In this document: positions 24,951 to 33,314 of the stretch, one piece after another
Position numbering within the stretch: the stretch's first letter is position 1
How the letters are laid out: each line of letters starts with the position of its first letter
Assembly (NCBI GenBank): GCA_905480395.1
Contig: CAJQQE010000041.1
Coordinates: forward strand, 41,337 to 105,336
Source of the DNA: an uncultured Phycisphaerales bacterium
GTDB lineage: Bacteria > Planctomycetota > Phycisphaerae > Phycisphaerales > SM1A02
Length of the DNA: 64,000 nucleotides
Reading direction: 5' to 3'
Program-made: the position numbers and the translations under genes
The notes under the pieces: model-generated
What the model saw: the letters and a program-made list of their open reading frames with translations, nothing else
Databases searched by the model: none
What the model was told of the DNA's origin: nothing

Positions 24951-27890
24951 TCAGTAACACGTGCCCCAGGTCGCGATCACCAGGCCGAGGTCGGCGGCGT
25001 CCACCTGGCCGTCGCCGGTGAGGTCCGCCACGGTGTCGTCGCTTCCCCAGTTCTCAAGGATGTAGGCGAGGTCGGCGCTGTCGATCATGCCATCGCGGTT
25101 GATGTCGGCGATGCATGGGAGTTTCGAGCACTCGGTCCAGAGCTCGTTGTTGCCTAAGTCCGTCCAAGTGCCACCGATGTTGATCGGAGCCTTCGTGTCC
25201 GTGTAATTGTCGCACATGATGCAATCCCTGAGCTCGGGATTGCTCCCACTCACAGAGGAGATGCCGCCCGGGGCGTACTGGCGGGATCCGAGGTAGCCGG
25301 TGTTCTTTCGAAACACGCACTTGTACAGCAGCGGGCTGCTCCCGTTCTCGCAGTACATGCCGCCGGCGTCGTAGCCGAAGTTTTCCAAGATCATGCAGTT
25401 GATGAAGGTCGGGCTGGTTCCGTTGCAGTTGATGCCGCCCGCGCCCTGTAAGACTTGGTCGCCGAGCCAAAATATGAGATTTTCGAAGATCGTGGTCCGG
25501 ACTTCGCCCGAGTCGCACGTCAAGATTGTGAACTGGGGAACGTTGGGGGGGGGAACGATGCGGGTGGTGGAGAGGCCCATGGCGTTGACCGAGCCCACGA
25601 GTCGAATGGCCTTGCCCAGGGTGTTGAGTTCCTCGGCGTAGTCTCCGGCCGCGATCTGGATGATCGACCCGTCGCCGACGGCGCCGATCGCTTCCGTGAT
25701 GGTGTCGTACTGGGCGCTGCCGTCGCCGGCGACCGTCACGGTATCGGGCATGCACTCATTCTCGAGGATGTTGTCCCCGCCGTCGGTGTAGTCTCCCAAG
25801 ATCTGGTCGGGCGTGTTTCCGCAGAAGTAGTTGTCGGTCAGGTCGGCGGTGGCGTCGGATGCGATCCAGATGGCGCCCCCCCCGGGGAACTGCGGCAGGA
25901 TCGAGTTGATCTTGAAACTGGAAGCGCGGCATGTCAGGTTTCCACCGTTGTCGACCAAGATCGCGCCGCCCCCGGATCCGCCCGTGTTCTCGTTGAACCG
26001 GCATCCGGTGGTGGTCACGGATGAGGCGCCGTTGATGTAGACGGCCCCACCGGGAGATGCGGCGTTCTGGATGAACTGACACCCATCGAGCGTGGCAGTA
26101 CTGGCCATGAAGAGGATTCCGCCGCCGTCGGAGGTCGACTGGTTCTGCTGAAAGATGCAGTTGGTGATCGTCAGGTTGGCTTTGTTCACGAACATGCCTG
26201 CGCCGCCGGCCGGGTTGGAGCCGTTGACGATCTGGAGATCGCTGATCGTCGTCTGGGAGTTTCCATTCGCCGCGATCGTGATCACCGTTCCGCTGCCCTG
26301 ACCGTCGATGATCGTGGCCGGCGGGTTCCCGATGTCGGGCGTTCCCTTGATGTTGATCGGACGCGCGCGGGTCGTCCAGCCACCGGGCCAGGTGCCGGCG
26401 CCGATCGAGACCGTCGCACCGATCGGGGCGGCGTCGATGGCGTCCTGGATGTTCATGTAGTCGCCCGTGCCATCCTGTTCGACGGAGATCGTGATCTGGC
26501 ACGCACCCGACACGACGGTGCCGGCGTCCACGGTGACCTGGCTGGTCGGGTAGATCGGATTGACCTGATTACTGGTGAGGGCACCCGCGTTCCCCACAGG
26601 ATTCCCGCACAGGTGGCTGTCGCTCAGGTGCACGGTAGTGGAGTCGTCGGCGTCCAACAGTGAGATGCCGCCCTGGCCGCCGTGGTAGGAATTGTCCGAG
26701 ATGACGCTTCGCAGGATGTCGACCGAGCATTCCTTGCCGACGTCAACGCCGATCGAATTGCCGGTGATTCTGGTGTCGTTGAGGCTGAGGGTGGTGTCCT
26801 CCGACATGGCGATGCCGGCGAAGGTGTTCGCCTCTATGAGACACTGGGAGAACGCTCCCGATCCCTCAAACAAGTAGATACCGGTGTCTTCATTTCCGCT
26901 GATCTCGCATCGATGGAGGCTGAGCGTGGACTGGTCGCTGTAGATCCCGCCGTTAATTCTCGCCCAGTTGTTCGAGATGACGGTGTCGGTGATCGACACC
27001 GTGCTCTCCTTGAACCACAGGGCGCCGCCATTACTGGCGGTCAGGTTGCTGCAACCCGATGTAAACTCGTTCTCGACGGTGTTGCGGACGATCACGCATT
27101 CGATGATTGCCACGGTGGTCTTGTAGCCCGCGATGGCCATGCCCTCGGCCTGGCCACAGGTCCCCGACCTGCAGTCAGAGCCGGGAAGTCCACTTCCGCA
27201 GGGATTCTCCGAGCCGTCGGTAGCGGTCCAGTAGATGGTGTTGTCGGTGATGTGACAACCGGAGAACGTCGGTTGGCCTTCGTTGCAGTAGATTCCCCCG
27301 CCCGAGGCATTGCTCGTGCCCTGCCATTGGGTGCGGTTGGCGGTGATGGTGCAATCCTCGATCAGCGAGTCGCTTCCGGACATGTAGATCCCGCCGCCCG
27401 TCGGGCTGGCCTCAGATCCGTCGTTACGGTAGAGGGCGGAATTGCCGGTGATGGTGCACGAAGAGATCGTGGGACTGCAGTTGATGATCTGGATTCCACC
27501 GGCATAACCATGCGCGTTTCCGTCGGCGATGATCAGGTCCCGGATCACCGTGGAGGAGTCCTCGCCGCTGTTGAAGTAGAACACGCTGCTGTTTTCGTCG
27601 ACATCGCGGTCTTGTCCGGAGATGGTGGTGAGCAGGGTTCCATCGGTTCCTACTTGGCCCTGAATCGTGAGCGGCTTGCCATTCGTGTTGATCTTGTTCT
27701 CGTAGAATTCTCCACCCACACCCACCTCGCCGATCGAGATGGTGTCGCCCAAGGACGCGGCGTCGATCGCATCCTGGATCGTGGTGTAGTCGCAACCGGC
27801 TGGGCAGACGGTCAAGGTGTCGCCGGCGCTCATGGTGGTGGTGTGCAGGCCGGTGACGGCAAGGACCGCGATGATCAGATATCGGTGCAT
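24951..27890 (-). CDS. Large secreted beta-helix protein with dockerin-like C-terminus
   Basis: 979 residues: signal peptide MHRYLIIAVLAVTGLHTTTMSAG, then three successive pectate-lyase-fold modules, each opened by a 'xYTTIQDAIDAASLGDTISIG'-like strand (about residues 34, 478 and 726: DYMNIQDAIDAAPIGATVSIG; QYDTITEAIGAVGDGSIIQIA), followed by beta-helix turns such as NCIFQQNQSTSDGGGILF and ALDGCQFIQN-like units. The end has two dockerin-like motifs, DINRDGMIDSADLAYILENWG and DLTGDGQVDAADLGLVIATWG. Probably exported and Ca2+-binding. It resembles 21893-23185 but with three modules. It lies between the two tRNA-like repeats. Confidence 0.85.
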   Translation of the reverse strand: MHRYLIIAVLAVTGLHTTTMSAGDTLTVCPAGCDYTTIQDAIDAASLGDTISIGEVGVGGEFYENKINTNGKPLTIQGQVGTDGTLLTTISGQDRDVDENSSVFYFNSGEDSSTVIRDLIIADGNAHGYAGGIQIINCSPTISSCTITGNSALYRNDGSEASPTGGGIYMSGSDSLIEDCTITANRTQWQGTSNASGGGIYCNEGQPTFSGCHITDNTIYWTATDGSENPCGSGLPGSDCRSGTCGQAEGMAIAGYKTTVAIIECVIVRNTVENEFTSGCSNLTASNGGALWFKESTVSITDTVISNNWARINGGIYSDQSTLSLHRCEISGNEDTGIYLFEGSGAFSQCLIEANTFAGIAMSEDTTLSLNDTRITGNSIGVDVGKECSVDILRSVISDNSYHGGQGGISLLDADDSTTVHLSDSHLCGNPVGNAGALTSNQVNPIYPTSQVTVDAGTVVSGACQITISVEQDGTGDYMNIQDAIDAAPIGATVSIGAGTWPGGWTTRARPINIKGTPDIGNPPATIIDGQGSGTVITIAANGNSQTTISDLQIVNGSNPAGGAGMFVNKANLTITNCIFQQNQSTSDGGGILFMASTATLDGCQFIQNAASPGGAVYINGASSVTTTGCRFNENTGGSGGGAILVDNGGNLTCRASSFKINSILPQFPGGGAIWIASDATADLTDNYFCGNTPDQILGDYTDGGDNILENECMPDTVTVAGDGSAQYDTITEAIGAVGDGSIIQIAAGDYAEELNTLGKAIRLVGSVNAMGLSTTRIVPPPNVPQFTILTCDSGEVRTTIFENLIFWLGDQVLQGAGGINCNGTSPTFINCMILENFGYDAGGMYCENGSSPLLYKCVFRKNTGYLGSRQYAPGGISSVSGSNPELRDCIMCDNYTDTKAPINIGGTWTDLGNNELWTECSKLPCIADINRDGMIDSADLAYILENWGSDDTVADLTGDGQVDAADLGLVIATWGTCY

Positions 27891-28059
27891 GTTTCCTTTC
27901 GCGCGCGACGAGACGAGATGAGCGGGGGAGTCAACCCTTTCACCCTATAGATGGTTGGAGGCCGGAGCCTGTGAAATCTGCCGAGATCCCGGGAAATCCA
28001 GCCCCGCGAACGATATCGCCCCCGGCGGAAAGCCAAGGGCGGTGGTTTGGTCGTCGTCT

Positions 28060-28108
28060 GATGAAAGCGGGTGAGCAGGTTCGAACTTCCGACATTCAGC
28101 TTGGAAAA
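28060..28108 (-). repeat. Diverged repeat, copy 2, resembling the 3' half of tRNA-Gly
   Basis: Counterpart of 24666-24714. On the minus strand: TTTTCCAAGCTGAATGTCGG, GTTCGAAC, CTCACCCGCT, close to the tRNA-Gly(TCC) anticodon loop through acceptor. No 5' half can be folded. The similarity between the copies continues weakly for some tens of bases to the right. Confidence 0.5.
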
Positions 28109-28230
28109 TCCAAGGTGCTTCGAATAAGTCGCCTCTCCGTAATGAGAATGCGGGATCGAGTGTCGCACGTGTCGATTTTGTACACGACAATCGTTCTAAA
28201 GCGTCGCGAGGTTGAGTCGGAGATTGGCAC

Positions 28231-28284
28231 ACGAAAGCCCGCCCCGACGCACCCGTCGCCGTCGAGCGACGAAGCTGGTCGGGG
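28231..28284 (+). repeat. Hairpin repeat copy C (partial)
   Basis: Shares the 20 bases ACGAAAGCCCGCCCCGACGC with copies A and B, then diverges. It still folds: CCCCGAC (28242-28248)/GTCGGGG (28278-28284). Confidence 0.5.
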
Positions 28285-28304
28285 TCAGCCCTTAGACTGG
28301 CGGC

Positions 28305-29177
28305 ATGCATGGACTCCCTGAACCACGTTCGAGCGGCGGGTTGATGATGCTCGCCGCCTTCGTGCTCCTGGCGCAGGCGTGCCAGGGGCCGCCGACCGAG
28401 ACCATCGAGGTCGTCAACTGGAACACCTATCACTTCTTCGATCATCGGGCGAAGCTGGACGAGGCGACGACGTGGATCGTCGAGGAAGGGCCGGATCTCG
28501 TGGCCCTGCAGGAGGTCCTGCACTGCGACGAGCCCGGACTGGCGGAGATCGCGCTCGCGTGGGGACACGAGCACGCCGTGATGCACAAGGAGAAGGGGTA
28601 CCCGGTGGCGTTGACCAGCTCCGCGCCGATCGAGGTGCTGGAACGTCGGGTGAAGGGGTTTCATCATGGGTTCCTTCACGCGCGGACGCATGGGATCGAC
28701 GTGTTCGTGGTGCACTTCTGGCCGACGAAGCCGACGGAGGCCGTGACCATCGCCGAGATGGCGGAAGCCGTCGTGAAGGCGGGACGCCCGGTGCTGGTGC
28801 TCGGGGACTTCAACGGGAAGATTCGCTTCGACGAGCCGTATCTGCTCGAGCACGGGTTCGGCGAGGAGAAAGACGGCGAGGTGTTCGACTACCGGATCAC
28901 GGATGCCTTCCTAGATCGGGGGTTCGTCGAACTCGTCAGCGAACACAGCCCGGACGACCACTACACCTTCGGTTCGCCGGCGCTGATCCCGCGTTGGGCA
29001 CAGACGATGGCAGAGGTGGAGGCGCGGCGACGGCGCATCGACTTCGTGTTCGCCAGTCCGGATCTGGCGAAAGGGTGTCGGTCGGCGCGGGTAGATGTCG
29101 ACGACGCCCGGGTGGGGTTGTACTCGGACCACTACCCGATTCTCGTCGGCCTCGAGCATGAATCGACCCGGGAGTGA
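28305..29177 (+). CDS. Endonuclease/exonuclease/phosphatase (EEP)-family lipoprotein
   Basis: 290 residues from 28305. A second start at 28344 gives a neater lipoprotein signal (MMLAAFVLLAQAC). After the lipobox Cys comes an EEP domain with the expected metal/catalytic blocks: VVNWNTYHFF, PDLVALQEVL (Glu), VVHFWPT, VLVLGDFNGK (Asp, Asn), RIDFVFASPD and the C-terminal YSDHYPILVGL. Family members cleave phosphodiesters or phosphate esters of DNA, RNA, lipids or inositides; the substrate is not evident. Divergent from the beta-helix gene; hairpin copy B follows. Confidence 0.82.
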   Translation: MHGLPEPRSSGGLMMLAAFVLLAQACQGPPTETIEVVNWNTYHFFDHRAKLDEATTWIVEEGPDLVALQEVLHCDEPGLAEIALAWGHEHAVMHKEKGYPVALTSSAPIEVLERRVKGFHHGFLHARTHGIDVFVVHFWPTKPTEAVTIAEMAEAVVKAGRPVLVLGDFNGKIRFDEPYLLEHGFGEEKDGEVFDYRITDAFLDRGFVELVSEHSPDDHYTFGSPALIPRWAQTMAEVEARRRRIDFVFASPDLAKGCRSARVDVDDARVGLYSDHYPILVGLEHESTRE

Positions 29178-29209
29178 TCCCGCGAGTCACGCCGGCGACG
29201 GCGAACCGC

Positions 29210-29252
29210 GAACGAAAGCCCGCCCCGACGCGAGGTCGAGGCGGGCTGGTGT
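29210..29252 (+). terminator. Hairpin repeat copy B
   Basis: Identical to 24885-24927 over 43 bases; AGCCCGCC/GGCGGGCT stem followed here by GGTGTTTTCG. It lies 33 bases after the EEP gene and before the tail-to-tail PEP-CTERM remnant, so it can serve both directions. Confidence 0.7.
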
Positions 29253-29301
29253 TTTCGTGTTGCATGTGGCGTCGAGCGTGATCGCGTTTCGATCAGCAGT
29301 C

Positions 29302-29637
29302 TCAGGCGACGGTGGGCTGTCGTCGGGAACGAACGCCCGCGGCGCCGATCGCGAGGGCGGCGAGGCCACCAAGTCCCGGAACGGCACTGCTGCCGGCCGC
29401 GGTGTTCTGGCCCGTGATGATGCCCTCGCCCGCGACGTCGTTGTAGGCCCAACTGTTGACAGTGAAGACGAATGTGCCGGGGGTAATTCCGGAAAGGTAC
29501 AGGTTGAGGTCGACCCCTCCGTCAAACGTATTGGCGCCGGTGCCGAGGGCGGCGGCGGGAAACTCGACCCTTGATTGGCTCACGATGGCCGGCAGGAAGT
29601 CCAGAACGCCTCGTCCCGAGAAATGACCAACGTCCAT
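29302..29637 (-). pseudogene. 5'-truncated PEP-CTERM-type protein abutting tRNA-Arg
   Basis: The frame encodes about 105 meaningful residues: VDLNLYLSGITPGTFVFTV and SWAYNDVAGEG are typical of exported planctomycete proteins, and the end AVPGLGGLAALAIGAAGVRSRRQ is a VPxxGG-helix-RRR sorting tail of PEP-CTERM type. There is no signal peptide. The only ATG (29637) is inside the 3' acceptor of the tRNA-Arg gene (29631-29704), so the real 5' end has been lost, presumably when DNA inserted at the tRNA. Confidence 0.65.
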
Positions 29638-29704
29638 GGGAGGACTCGAACCTCCAACCCCTGCCTTCGGAGGGCAGTGCTCTATCCAATTGAGCTACAC
29701 GGAC
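29631..29704 (-). tRNA. tRNA-Arg (anticodon CCG)
   Basis: Minus-strand cloverleaf of 74 bases: acceptor GTCCGTG with CATGGAC (one G-T pair), D-arm TAGCTCAATTGGATAGAGCA, anticodon stem CTGCC/GGCAG with loop CTCCGAA (CCG, plus-strand 29668-29670), T-arm GGAGGTTCGAGTCCTCC. Discriminator G at 29631; CCA not encoded. Confidence 0.95.
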
Positions 29705-29753
29705 AAACGTTGCGACGGAACCGTGGGTCGCGAGAAGGATTGTAGGACGATTG

Positions 29754-30935
29754 TCAGTTTTTGGCGTCTGCGGCTTCGAGAAGGGAAATCACCGCCTCCA
29801 GCTCGTCTCGAAGGAGCACGCGTTCCCTGGCCATGTAAGCCGCGTCGTCTTGGGCCTTTTCCAGCGTGATGGTCAGGTCCTCGATGACCGATTGAAACTT
29901 CAGGAGCTCGGTGTCACGACGCAACGAGGCCGCACGCAGGTCGGCCATCTCTGCTTCGAGTTGGGGACGCTGTGATAGCGCGGTTGGCGTCGCTTCCTCC
30001 GATGCTCGCGGCGGTAAATCTTGAGGGGATCCGAGCGGGCGGGCCTGGATGTTGGCGGGGATTTCTTCGCTCGATGCAGGTGTCGACGTGGCCGTGATGT
30101 TGTTCATGCTCGAAACGGACCAGGCCAGAATCAGTCCGAAGGCAACCAGCCAGCCGGCGGCGGCCCTCGTGCTTGATCGCGGGGTTCGATTCATCGCCCC
30201 GGCGTCAGGCGGCGGCGCGGTTGTGGTGATTTCGACTTGGTCCTGCGGGGGTGCGTGCGTGGACGTTTGGGTTGACGCTCGGGTTGGCGCGTGGGTGGAT
30301 GCAGGCGTTGACAATGGTGCGGGTAGATCGAGGCGGGTCTCTTGGCCCTCGGGTTGGCGCTCGGGGCTTGCAGGGCTTTCGTCCGGTTCGACGTGGGCTT
30401 CGGTCTCTGGCACGGGTAGGGTCGCCACCGCGATCGAAGGCTGGGTGTTGGCAGCCTCTGCATTCTCACGGGCCACTCTGGCTGCGGGGTGTTGGGAATC
30501 GTGGTGTGCTGGATCACCTTCTGGCCGCCACGACATCGACCATTTCCCCAAACCTGACGGTTTGGCCGCCGGAACGGTCTCCTCGACGGGCTCAACCAAG
30601 TGCTCCAACTTGAGCTGTTCGTGGGCTGGCATTCGGGCGGCTTCATCTTGCTCGGAAGATTGTTGATCAGCGTTGCGTCGAGGGTCGGTCACGGAAGGCT
30701 CCGGTCGTTTGGTGGGGTGGCCCGTTGGGAGGCGTCTTCCGAGCGGGTGAACGGCTTGCTGGGGATGATCCCGGACGCGGCCTCGAACCGCCTCTTCCGG
30801 CCGAATGTTTGACCGGGGTGATTCGGGTTCAACCGGCACTGCGACCGCCTCAGGTGGCTCGTGTGAGGGCGAGGATGGTCGGGGGGGCAGGATCACAAGG
30901 GGGTCCGGTTTGGGCGAGCGCGCTTGGAAATCCAC
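29754..30935 (-). CDS. Pro/Glu-rich single-pass membrane protein with C-terminal coiled coil
   Basis: 393 residues with three regions: about 265 residues of Pro-, Glu- and Thr-rich low-complexity sequence (including the THAPTRASTQTSTHAPPQ stretch), one membrane helix (AAAGWLVAFGLILAWSVSSM, about 268-287), and a C-terminal coiled coil (LEAEMADLRAASLRRDTELLKFQ, LEKAQDDAAYMARERVLLRDELEAVISLLEAA). No family recognised. The low-complexity part leaves both strands open, so the exact start is uncertain, but the helix plus coiled coil argue for a real gene. Divergent from mazG. Confidence 0.55.
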   Translation of the reverse strand: MDFQARSPKPDPLVILPPRPSSPSHEPPEAVAVPVEPESPRSNIRPEEAVRGRVRDHPQQAVHPLGRRLPTGHPTKRPEPSVTDPRRNADQQSSEQDEAARMPAHEQLKLEHLVEPVEETVPAAKPSGLGKWSMSWRPEGDPAHHDSQHPAARVARENAEAANTQPSIAVATLPVPETEAHVEPDESPASPERQPEGQETRLDLPAPLSTPASTHAPTRASTQTSTHAPPQDQVEITTTAPPPDAGAMNRTPRSSTRAAAGWLVAFGLILAWSVSSMNNITATSTPASSEEIPANIQARPLGSPQDLPPRASEEATPTALSQRPQLEAEMADLRAASLRRDTELLKFQSVIEDLTITLEKAQDDAAYMARERVLLRDELEAVISLLEAADAKN

Positions 30936-31058
30936 ACGACGATCTCCCGGAAGGTAGTTTCTGTGGAGACACTAGGAGGGCGACGGTGCCGACAGGAGCC
31001 ACCAACCGCTGATCCACATTCGTGAGTCGATCCAGAAACCCAGTCCCCGGAGCGTTTC

Positions 31059-31343
31059 ATGCAGTTTGCCGAATTCCAGCAGTTCATTCGTGAGCGATAT
31101 CACGAGACGGATGCCGCCCGAGGCGTTCCAGGAACCTTTTTGTGGTTTAGTGAAGAGGTCGGCGAATTGGCCGAAGCCTTCGGACGCCGGGAGCGTGGAG
31201 ACGGCGATGAGGCAAACTTACGAGAGGAATTCGCCGATGTGCTGGCGTGGCTCACCACCCTCGCGAACATCTGTGACGTGGATCTCGAAGCCGCGGTGCG
31301 GGAGAAGTACTTCAAGAATGGCGGTCCCACCGGGACCAAGTGA
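31059..31343 (+). CDS. MazG-like nucleotide pyrophosphohydrolase
   Basis: A 94-residue single-domain all-alpha NTP-PPase. The metal-binding pattern is present: FSEEVGELAEAF (E32, E33, E36) and REEFADVLAWLTTLAN (E57, D60). Such small enzymes hydrolyse (d)NTPs to NMPs and PPi and may clean up damaged nucleotides. It stands between the divergent coiled-coil protein and asnB, 106 bases before the latter. Confidence 0.85.
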   Translation: MQFAEFQQFIRERYHETDAARGVPGTFLWFSEEVGELAEAFGRRERGDGDEANLREEFADVLAWLTTLANICDVDLEAAVREKYFKNGGPTGTK

Positions 31344-31449
31344 CCACGGGACTTCTCCAGCCCGCAAGGTGGAGCGGCCGAGATAGAACTCATGGCGCGA
31401 CGTGATCGACGCCGTGACCTCGCTGACCGATGGATTTTTGCGATCATTC

Positions 31450-33288
31450 ATGTGTGGCATATTTGGCATTCTCGCGTGCGGTGGAGGTTCGCCTTCGCTC
31501 GATCTCGCTCATCGACGACGACTTCGTGATTCGATGGCGCATCGCGGTCCGGACGATGCCGGCGAATGGAGTGACCGACACGCGTGGTTCGGCCATCGGC
31601 GGCTTGCCATCATGGACCCCAGCCACGGCCAGGAGCCAATCGTTCGGAGTGGCCGGGCCGATGGTCGGTCCGGTCCGACGGTCGTGGTCTTTAACGGTGA
31701 ACTACTGAACCACCTCGAACTCCGGGCAGCGCTCGAAGCGGAAGGTGAACGATTCGAAACCGGATGCGATGCCGAAACCGCGGCGGCGGCGGTGCATCTC
31801 TGGGGCGCTCGGGCACTGGATCGCTTCAGAGGCATGTTCGCGATCGCGTGGTATCGACCCGATGACCGCGAACTTCATCTCGCCCGCGACCCATTCGGGG
31901 TGATCCCGTTGTACTGGACCGTGGCATCAGGAAAATCGCAGGAGTTTGTCTTCGCGAGCGAACTCAAGACATTGCTGCAACACCCGGCGGTGGCTCGGCG
32001 CGTCGATCCGTTCACCCTCTCGTCCTACCTCTCGACGATTCGAGTCGCTCTCGGCGAACGGACAATGATCGATGGTCTCCGGACGGTTCGACCCGGTGGG
32101 CTGGTTCGAATCCGCACTGGTGGTTCGCGTCCGGAGATCACCGCCACTCGATGGTGGACGCCTCCGCGGGCCACCGGTGAACTCACCGGAGACGCCGCGG
32201 TCGAGTGCCTTCACGCCGCGGTGAGTGAGTCACTGGAAGCGCACCTGCAGAGCGACGTCGAGGTGTGCGGGTTGCTGTCCGGCGGGATCGACAGCGCCTC
32301 GCTGCTCTCCCTCGCACGTCCTCGGTACGGCGCATTTCGCACTTTTACGGCGTTGGGCGGAGACGGCGAGGAGGATCCCGATCGAGCTGCAGCGGATCTG
32401 ATGGCGGGGCAACTCCGGACCGAGCATGTCGAAGTCCCGGTACTTTCGGCATCGGAGCCGCCGACGGATCGATGGCGGAGGATGGTTCGTTCGCTGGGCA
32501 TGCCGCTGGGAACCCCCAACGAGATCGCGATCAATGCATTGGCCGAAGCGGTGCGTGGTGCGGGCGTCAAGGTTGCGATTGGTGGAGAGGGTGCCGATGA
32601 ACTGCTCGGTGGGTACGAGCCGATCCTGCGCCTAGTCCTGGCGATCACGAAGACGGATCCCGGACCGGAGGCGGCGGCTGCGATGCTGCTGGAGTCGGCA
32701 TCGTGGATTTCGCCGGGAGGGAAGTCGATGTTGCTGCGCCGCGGATGGGTTGAAGCGACGCAGCACGATGTGGTGCTCATCGAAGAAACGGCGGCCGCCT
32801 TCGAGTGCGGTGGCAGCAGTGCTGATCCACGGTCCTATCTTCACTGGTTACAAATGGTCAACCTCCCCGGTCTTCTGGGCCGCCTGAACTCGGCCTGCAT
32901 GCTCGCGTCAGTGGAGGCTCGACCACCCTTCGCCGATCGACGAGTGGCGGAAGCCGCCGCAAAGATCGCGACGGATGAGCTCTTTGATTGGTCCGGGGAT
33001 GATTCGGACATTCTTCGCACCAAAACGGTGCTGCGGTCGGGATTTCGATCGTCGTTGCCCGCGGAAATCATCGAGCGACCAAAAGCGAGCTTTCCGATGC
33101 CGTTCACCCCCTGGGCCGCGTCCATTCTTGAAGACGCCAGCATCCAGGCCGCCCTGGAACCACTTTTGGATCCGATGGCGATGGCGGCGGTACTCGAGGA
33201 TCCCGCCTCGCATCCGCTTCAGGTGTGGCCCCTGGCAAATCTGGGGCTATGGTCCGTCGAGGCCGGGGTGTCGCTGGCACCGAACTGA
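31450..33288 (+). CDS. asnB: Asparagine synthase, glutamine-hydrolysing
   Basis: ATP-dependent amidation of aspartate using glutamine. 612 residues. The ATG at 31450 is fixed by the chemistry: the enzyme must begin Met-Cys so that Cys2 becomes the N-terminal nucleophile (MCGIFGILACGG). Class II amidotransferase part: DSMAHRGPDDAGEW, FGHRRLAIMD, VFNGELLNHLELR. Synthetase part: PP-loop LLSGGIDSASLLSLA, then EGADELLGGY. The sequence around the first domain has an unusually long 'GRADGRSGPT' insertion. Could also be an AsnB-like enzyme acting on another carboxylate. Confidence 0.9.
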   Translation: MCGIFGILACGGGSPSLDLAHRRRLRDSMAHRGPDDAGEWSDRHAWFGHRRLAIMDPSHGQEPIVRSGRADGRSGPTVVVFNGELLNHLELRAALEAEGERFETGCDAETAAAAVHLWGARALDRFRGMFAIAWYRPDDRELHLARDPFGVIPLYWTVASGKSQEFVFASELKTLLQHPAVARRVDPFTLSSYLSTIRVALGERTMIDGLRTVRPGGLVRIRTGGSRPEITATRWWTPPRATGELTGDAAVECLHAAVSESLEAHLQSDVEVCGLLSGGIDSASLLSLARPRYGAFRTFTALGGDGEEDPDRAAADLMAGQLRTEHVEVPVLSASEPPTDRWRRMVRSLGMPLGTPNEIAINALAEAVRGAGVKVAIGGEGADELLGGYEPILRLVLAITKTDPGPEAAAAMLLESASWISPGGKSMLLRRGWVEATQHDVVLIEETAAAFECGGSSADPRSYLHWLQMVNLPGLLGRLNSACMLASVEARPPFADRRVAEAAAKIATDELFDWSGDDSDILRTKTVLRSGFRSSLPAEIIERPKASFPMPFTPWAASILEDASIQAALEPLLDPMAMAAVLEDPASHPLQVWPLANLGLWSVEAGVSLAPN

Positions 33289-33314
33289 GTGTGGGAGGTA
33301 CCCTAGGCTCGATC

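Larger units (their letters stand above)
27891..28304. other. Divergent intergenic region with second repeat copy
   Basis: 414 bases between two divergent genes. It carries repeat copy 2 (28060-28108), a CTTGGA/TCCAAG hairpin beside it, and hairpin copy C (28231-28284). No gene supported; an ORF on the minus strand here merely translates the tRNA-like sequence. Confidence 0.5.

Noticed and set aside
26682..27950. 422-residue plus-strand ORF opposite the large beta-helix gene
   Set aside because: Asp/Gly/Val-rich composition typical of an antisense frame; the minus strand gives a coherent secreted protein with signal peptide and dockerin-like end.
28059..28168. Minus-strand ORF containing ...NVGSSNLLTRFHQ
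   Set aside because: This is the translation of a tRNA-like 3' end, a known artefact, not a protein.
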